This document shows, one piece after another, positions 59,016 through 64,000 of a stretch of 64,000 nucleotides of DNA. This DNA is from Bartonella fuyuanensis (GTDB lineage: Bacteria; Pseudomonadota; Alphaproteobacteria; Rhizobiales; Rhizobiaceae). A model generated the notes under the pieces. That model ran no database searches. It was not told the DNA's origin and was given only the letters and a program-made list of their open reading frames with translations. The stretch is from contig NZ_JACIFE010000001.1 in NCBI RefSeq assembly GCF_014197255.1, positions 186,001 to 250,000 on the forward strand, written 5' to 3'. Numbering within the stretch: the stretch's first letter is position 1; the number at the start of each line of letters is the position of its first letter. The translations under genes were made by a program, and so were the position numbers.

Positions 59016-60140
59016 AGATTAAGAAAAGAAGCAAAAAACAGGAAATATATTTCAAAGAATTTATTGTATGATTTTTTCTTTTTTGAATTACAAAATTTAT
59101 TTTCACATTATAAAAAACAGCTAAGGATTCTTCGTTTAAAATAAAGTTTGAATAAATAGAAAATTTGATTTTTAAAAAGTAAGAAGAATTTAAAAGACAG
59201 CTATTGTAGAAGAACTTTTAAATATTCTTATACAGAATTTAGATTATTGCGTTTATATGATATAGGTAAAAAATTAAGTTAGTAGGAGCTATTCGGGAGG
59301 TAATTATTTATTTCCATTTATCCATTAGAGTTGCATAATTTCACCTATCTATATCCTTCCTTAATTTTGCAAAAGACTTGGTGTTCAGAGATTTTTTTCA
59401 TTTGATGGTATAGCTTTGACTCTTGCTTTTATTCGAGACATTATTGAGGTTAATGGTTTAAGGGCAGCGTAGTAGCTACGTAGATATTTTTGTTTTGGGC
59501 AACAGAATGATTCATATGCTACAGCAATAAAGGAAAGAAAGAGGCTTTTTACTGTCCATATTCCATGGAAGAACTGTTTCTTGAGAAAAAAAAGGGAAAT
59601 ATTACTGATGATTAAAAATGATGAGATTTTGAATTTTACAAGCTATAAATTTAATAAAGTGATTCATTAAAGCATTTTTCATGAAAATAATACAATGATT
59701 CATTATACTAAAATAATTTTTAGATAATAACATCATATAATTTATGAAGAGAATTTATCATCTTTACCTTGAATAAGAATCTCAAATATAGAAATATTCT
59801 CTCAAAGTTTCGTCGTTAAAATTAAAACAATCATTTATTTACACACCACAAATAGAACCAATCTGAGGATAAAAAACGGTTTAAACAAGGAAATGCTTTT
59901 TATAAATCTCTCCCTAGTGCAAAAGCTTTCGCAAAATTAAGGGCTAGCAAATAGAATGGTGATTCTTATTTGTCTTCTTATAAGTTTGAGAAACTACAGT
60001 ATAATAGATCTTACGCTTTATGAAAGCTATAATAAGATGAGATTTTAATCTAGTCGAGATGGATAGATACCTATTCTTAGTTCTATTTTATGAGGTGTTT
60101 TCCTATCTATGCATTTGAAGATTTATTATTTAAAAAGGGA
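59016..60140. other. Gene-free spacer, ~1.1 kb
   Basis: A+T-rich, holding integrase-start repeat copy 4 (59786-59990) and no supportable gene. Confidence 0.6.
59786..59990 (+). repeat. Integrase-start repeat, copy 4
   Basis: Shares TTCTCTC, ATTAAAAC, TCATTTATTT, ACACA-CA and then a full-length but frame-broken version of the 31-codon integrase start: the stretch beginning at 59892 aligns base for base with 30285 onward (GGGCTAGCAAATA against GGGCTGGCAAATA), with early stops. Confidence 0.7.
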
Positions 60141-61547
60141 CTACTTTTCTTCATGAAGAATAGATGTTTGTTTGGTAAAAAATGAAACAATCATATTGGC
60201 TAATTTTTGTGCTACGTGTTGTTTACTCATATGTGGCCATTGTTCTATTTTTTCTCTACTCACGAGATAAACTTGATTTGTATCAGCACCCATGACATTT
60301 CTCCCATCAGGATTAAGAGAAACATTATTAGCAAGAATGAAATCAGCTCCTTTTTCAACACATTTTTTTTGTGCATTGGCAATGATATCATATGTTTCAG
60401 CAGCAAAACCAATGACCAATGAGGGGCGGTTTGGAGCGTGTCCAATCGTTGCTAAAATGTCAGGATTTTCGACCATATGAAAGGATGGCGGTATTTTATG
60501 AGCATTTTTTTTAATTTTGTGTAAAGACTGAGTTTGACTGCGCCAGTCACAAACAGCAGCAACAAAGATAGCACCATCAGCAGGCAATGCAGTTTGAACA
60601 CCTTGTAGCATCTGTTGTGCTGTTTCAACATGGATAGTTTTTACTTCTTGTGGATCTGCAAGATTAACAGGCCCACAAATAAGTGTTACTTTTGCACCTA
60701 AATGTGCAAGAGCGGTTGCAATGGCATGACCTTGTTTACCTGAAGATCGATTAGCAAGATAACGCACAGGATCAATTGGTTCATGAGTAGGACCAGAGGT
60801 AACAATAAAATGGCGGCCAGAAAGAGGTTTTTCATGTACATTCAAAAGGATTTCTATAGCAGCGACAATGGTTAAAGGTTCGCTCATGCGCCCATATCCT
60901 GTCTCATCATGTTCTGCCATATTTCCGATTTCTGGTCCGATAATATGAACGCTATCTGCGCGCAATTGCGCAACATTACGAATAGTTGTCGGATGTGCCC
61001 ACATGGCTGGATTCATAGCGGGTGCAATCAAAAGTGGGCAACGTGCTGCTAAAAGAATACAATCAGCCAGATCATCTCCTATACCATTGGCTATTTTTGC
61101 AATGCGATTGGCTGTCGCAGGGGCTAAAATAATGAGATCAGCATCACGTGCTAATCGGATATGTCCGATATCATGTTCTTCCTCACGTGAAAATAAATCA
61201 GTATATACAGTACCACCGCTTAAAGCTTCAGCGGCTAGTGGCGTAATAAATTTTTGCGCTGCTTTTGTCATAACAACTTTTAAATGTGCTCCACGTTCTT
61301 GTAAACGACGAATCAAATCAAGCGCTTTATAGGCTGCAATACTTCCACCAATAATAAGCAGGAGAGATTTTGATTTCAATGATTGCACTTCAGCAGCACT
61401 GGCATGAGAGGGTTGTGGAGTTAGAGTGGTAGGATTACTTAAAAGGCGGCGGGCTTCTTCTTCCATAGAAATACCATTTTGTGCGGCGCGTATTCGTAAA
61501 GCCTCTTTGATTTCAGGAGACAGGTTACGAATGGTAATACTGGCCAT
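60141..61547 (-). CDS. coaBC: Phosphopantothenoylcysteine decarboxylase/synthase CoaBC with N-terminal ribbon-helix-helix domain
   Basis: 468 aa. Residues 1 to ~40 (MASITIRNLSPEIKEALRIR, then SMEEEARRLL) are a FitA/Arc-type ribbon-helix-helix DNA-binding unit, joined by a ~20-residue linker to a complete CoaBC. CoaC (FMN decarboxylase) starts at about 61 (LLLIIGGSIAAYKALDLIRRL) with LAPATANRIAKIANGIGDD and PAMNPAMW; CoaB has VTSGPTHEPIDPVRYLANRSSGKQG and KIKK. It makes 4'-phosphopantetheine from phosphopantothenate. The fusion is in frame with no internal start between domains that looks better. Confidence 0.92.
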   Translation of the reverse strand: MASITIRNLSPEIKEALRIRAAQNGISMEEEARRLLSNPTTLTPQPSHASAAEVQSLKSKSLLLIIGGSIAAYKALDLIRRLQERGAHLKVVMTKAAQKFITPLAAEALSGGTVYTDLFSREEEHDIGHIRLARDADLIILAPATANRIAKIANGIGDDLADCILLAARCPLLIAPAMNPAMWAHPTTIRNVAQLRADSVHIIGPEIGNMAEHDETGYGRMSEPLTIVAAIEILLNVHEKPLSGRHFIVTSGPTHEPIDPVRYLANRSSGKQGHAIATALAHLGAKVTLICGPVNLADPQEVKTIHVETAQQMLQGVQTALPADGAIFVAAVCDWRSQTQSLHKIKKNAHKIPPSFHMVENPDILATIGHAPNRPSLVIGFAAETYDIIANAQKKCVEKGADFILANNVSLNPDGRNVMGADTNQVYLVSREKIEQWPHMSKQHVAQKLANMIVSFFTKQTSILHEEK

Positions 61548-61615
61548 AAAATACCTCTAAGAAATAAAAAGATTTCAATGATTTCATTATTGATATTTTT
61601 AGCATATTAAGAAGA

Positions 61616-63202
61616 TTAAAAAAGATGAAAAAAGTAAAAAGTGAGCCAAACGCAACATAACGCAATGATGAAGAGACTATAACGACCATAACGATTTCTA
61701 CGACTTTGTTCGATAGCAAGTTGTTTGAGAGTAGTAGGAGAAAGATTAAAACCTGTATTTTTCATTTGGTTGAAATTTTCTTCTATACTTTGGAAATTTT
61801 GCACCAGTTGTGGTATTTTATGTGCCAGCGAAAGGAGAGCTTGTGCCCCTTCACTCAAGTCTTTTGCAAGGCCTATGGGTCCTAAGTTTTTACCAATCCA
61901 TTCTGTGACAACGGGTTCAGAAGCTTTCCACATATTAAAATTGGGGTCTAATGTGCGGGCAACACCTTCCACAACAATCATAGTTTTTTGGAGCAATAAA
62001 AGTTCAGGCCGCGTTTGCATGTCAAACAATTCAGTGACTTCAAACAATAGTGTGAGCAGCTTAGCCATGGAAATGCTTTGTGCTGATTGTCCATGAATTG
62101 GTTCACCAATAGCGCGATTAGCTTGTGCAAAGCTTTCAATATTATGGTGTGAAGGGACATAACCTGCTTCGAAGTGAGCGCGTGCTACCCGATAGTAATC
62201 ACGGGTAATAAAACCATAAAGGATTTCAGCGAGGAAATGCTTTTCTTTTTTTCCCAGTCTTCCTGTAATGCCAAGATCAACAGCAACAATACATCCTTTT
62301 GAGTCTACAAATAAATTGCCAGGATGCATATCAGCATGAAAAAAACCATCACGTAATGTATGGCGTAGAAAAGATTGAACAAGCGTTATGGCGAGTGCCT
62401 GCAAATTAAAACCTGCTTCTTTAAGTTTTGAAGTCTCAGATATTCTTATACCATCAATCCATTCCATTGTAAGGACATTACGTCCTGTCCGTTCCCAATC
62501 AATCCGTGGAACTCGAAAACCTGGATCATGTTGAATATTTTCAGCCATTTCAGATATAGCTGCTGCTTCTAAGCGTAAATCCATTTCGAGGCGTGTTGTT
62601 TGTGCTAAAGTATCCACCACACGAACAGGACGCAGTCTTCGAGAGGCAGGGATATAACGCTCTTGTAAATGAGCAATGAGATAGAATCCTCTAAGATCTT
62701 TAGAAAAACGTGCTCTGATATTGGGACGAATGACTTTTACAGCACATTTCTTTGTCTGACCGGTTTCATCGTTGTATTCAGCTGGATGGACTTGAGCAAT
62801 AGAAGCAGCGGCGATAGGGGGATAAAAATTTACGAATAAATCATCAATGGAGCGACCAAGAGAATTCTCAATTTGAGCAATAGCAGCGGTGCAAGAAAAT
62901 GTTTGGACACGATCTTGTAGTTGTGCCAAATCTTCTGCAATATTACGTCCAACAATATCAGGTCTTGTGGCAAGGAATTGACCAAGTTTTATGTAAGAAG
63001 GGCCAAGCTTATTGATGGCATATGAAATATTTTCAGATCGCTGTTTTTTTTTCGTTTTGTGTCGTGCTAGTGCTCGTGCTAGACGATGACATAATGCCGG
63101 AAATCCTTGAAGGTCGTCATGAGGAAGAGTACTTAAAACACCTTCACGTGTTAAAATCCATCCTGCACGCATTAATTGAAAATAAGGAGAAATTTGTACC
63201 AT
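61616..63202 (-). CDS. ubiB: UbiB ABC1/ADCK-type kinase for ubiquinone synthesis
   Basis: 528 aa from the ATG at 63202, with GGAA about 10 bases upstream. The signature KLGPSYIKLGQFLATRPD (66-83) holds the KxGQ motif; AVKVI is the ATP-binding lysine region, HADMHPGN the catalytic loop and VDLG the metal motif. Two hydrophobic segments at the C-terminus anchor it in the membrane. It is required for coenzyme Q synthesis; the direct chemical step is unsettled. Confidence 0.94.
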   Translation of the reverse strand: MVQISPYFQLMRAGWILTREGVLSTLPHDDLQGFPALCHRLARALARHKTKKKQRSENISYAINKLGPSYIKLGQFLATRPDIVGRNIAEDLAQLQDRVQTFSCTAAIAQIENSLGRSIDDLFVNFYPPIAAASIAQVHPAEYNDETGQTKKCAVKVIRPNIRARFSKDLRGFYLIAHLQERYIPASRRLRPVRVVDTLAQTTRLEMDLRLEAAAISEMAENIQHDPGFRVPRIDWERTGRNVLTMEWIDGIRISETSKLKEAGFNLQALAITLVQSFLRHTLRDGFFHADMHPGNLFVDSKGCIVAVDLGITGRLGKKEKHFLAEILYGFITRDYYRVARAHFEAGYVPSHHNIESFAQANRAIGEPIHGQSAQSISMAKLLTLLFEVTELFDMQTRPELLLLQKTMIVVEGVARTLDPNFNMWKASEPVVTEWIGKNLGPIGLAKDLSEGAQALLSLAHKIPQLVQNFQSIEENFNQMKNTGFNLSPTTLKQLAIEQSRRNRYGRYSLFIIALCCVWLTFYFFHLF

Positions 63203-63204
63203 TT

Positions 63205-63987
63205 TTAAATTTTCCAACCTGAATGCTGTGCTGCAATCGCCCCGGTAAGATTGCGGTATGATACCCGCGAAAACCCCGCATGTTTGATCATATGGGCAAA
63301 ATCATCTTGCTTAGGAAATTTGCGAATAGATTCAACCAAATAACGATAAGAATCACCATCATTTGCAATAAATTCACCCAACCTAGGGATAGCATGGAAA
63401 GACCAAAGATCATAAATTTTATCTAGCAGGGGCATCTCGACATTTGAAAATTCTAAACATAAGAAACGCCCTCCAGGTTTTAAAACACGAAAAGCTTCTT
63501 TAAGGGCCTGATTAATATGAGGAACATTGCGAATTCCAAAAGCAATAGTGTAAGCGTCAAAGCTTTGATCTTCAAAGGGGAGATGTTCTGCATTGGCTTC
63601 AACAAAATCAATTAGAGGAGCAAGGCCATTTTTTTGCGCGCGTTTTTTTCCAACGCTGAGCATTGAGCCATTAATATCAAGAATTGTAACATGGGCTTTT
63701 TGGCGTGAAGCATTAAGAATACGAAAAGCAATATCACCTGTCCCGCCGGCTACATCAAGAACTTTCCAATGAGAAAGTGCTGGTGGGGAAAGCCATGCAA
63801 TCATAGAATTTTTCCACACACGATGTAGCCCTAATGATAAGACATCATTCATTTTGTCATAATTTTCAGCAACAGAATGAAATACATCATCAACCATGGA
63901 TTGTTTTTGTGTTTCATCAACCCTTGTAAAACCAAAAAAGTATTCCATGCCACCTTTAATTCCTATACGTTCTGTTTCAGCTGCCAT
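63205..63987 (-). CDS. ubiE: Ubiquinone/menaquinone biosynthesis C-methyltransferase
   Basis: SAM-dependent C-methyltransferase of quinone synthesis. SAM motif [14 protein letters not shown] at 76-89, [32 protein letters not shown], and [14 protein letters not shown] at the N-terminus are family signatures. 260 aa, complete in the window. Two bases separate its stop from the ubiB ATG. Confidence 0.96.
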   Translation of the reverse strand: MAAETERIGIKGGMEYFFGFTRVDETQKQSMVDDVFHSVAENYDKMNDVLSLGLHRVWKNSMIAWLSPPALSHWKVLDVAGGTGDIAFRILNASRQKAHVTILDINGSMLSVGKKRAQKNGLAPLIDFVEANAEHLPFEDQSFDAYTIAFGIRNVPHINQALKEAFRVLKPGGRFLCLEFSNVEMPLLDKIYDLWSFHAIPRLGEFIANDGDSYRYLVESIRKFPKQDDFAHMIKHAGFSRVSYRNLTGAIAAQHSGWKI

Positions 63988-64000
63988 ATGTATGACCTTC

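Noticed and set aside
58843-59106. 87-codon frame with hydrophobic stretches
   Set aside because: It is an out-of-frame reading of the EI24-like pseudogene start; the adjacent frame gives the family N-terminus MIFTAADRALQYLL.
61430-61547. Free-standing antitoxin gene in front of coaBC
   Set aside because: The ribbon-helix-helix segment runs without a stop into CoaBC and no toxin gene is adjacent, so a toxin-antitoxin pair is not supported.
61725-62096. 123-codon frame antisense to ubiB
   Set aside because: Shadow frame inside ubiB, no homology recognised.
1-64000. CRISPR arrays, tRNA or rRNA genes, complete insertion sequences, prophage, defence islands, biosynthetic clusters
   Set aside because: Looked for on both strands. 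No regularly spaced repeats, no cloverleaf I could fold, no transposase frame and no phage structural gene were seen; the only mobile-element traces are the short integrase-start repeats.

Overview
The window is a chromosomal segment of an A+T-rich alphaproteobacterium of the order Rhizobiales, most probably a Bartonella. The signs are an Omp19-type lipoprotein very close to the Brucella one, an IalB-family secreted protein next to rlmN, alphaproteobacterial AddAB, class I lysyl-tRNA synthetase, a DivL with tyrosine in place of the phospho-histidine, and compact housekeeping operons separated by long, decayed, gene-free spacers typical of a host-restricted genome. The species call is inference.

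Layout. (1) 1-5622: omp19 (cut by the window edge) diverges from dapF-mtaB-ftsY-yciB, followed by gloB. (2) 5829-13327: the minus-strand run rho, mnmE, mnmG, rsmG, parA, parB with three parS palindromes, ending at a probable chromosomal origin at 12794-13327. The origin candidate holds two exact DnaA boxes and three exact TTAA-N7-TTAA (CtrA-type) sites. (3) 13328-20164: plus-strand ppsR-type regulator, maf, aroE, coaE, dnaQ and polA. Transcription diverges from the origin on both sides. Between dnaQ and polA lies a strong candidate minus-strand small RNA with anti-Shine-Dalgarno loops and its own terminator. (4) 20170-25944: mostly minus strand: an endonuclease/exonuclease/phosphatase protein, a BI-1 protein, lspA with two methyltransferases, a LapA-domain protein and ihfB. 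(5) 26132-29545: lptC-lptA-lptB and ptsN. (6) 31412-39469: an IalB-like gene, rlmN, a LysE exporter, argG, lysS, prfC. (7) 40007-47095: addB-addA-trxA. (8) 48244-57486: minus-strand accD-folC, an NDUFA9-like gene, ahcY, divL, tsaE. (9) 58307-63987: a broken EI24/CysZ-like gene, then coaBC (with an unexpected N-terminal ribbon-helix-helix domain), ubiB and ubiE.

How it fits together. The window is dominated by replication, segregation and cell-cycle functions: oriC, ParABS, Pol I, Pol III epsilon, IHF, AddAB, and DivL, which in relatives feeds the CckA-CtrA relay. The rest covers translation quality (MnmE/MnmG, MtaB, TsaE, RsmG, RlmN, LysS, RF3) and envelope biogenesis (Lpt, LspA, Omp19). CtrA-type sites in the origin plus a divL gene suggest cell-cycle control of initiation, to be tested.

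The spacers are not blank. At least four carry same-strand copies of one decayed element: a conserved 5' block followed by the N-terminal start of a tyrosine-integrase-like reading frame. Two others share a second unrelated repeat. No CRISPR array, tRNA or rRNA gene, complete insertion sequence, prophage or secondary-metabolite cluster was seen.
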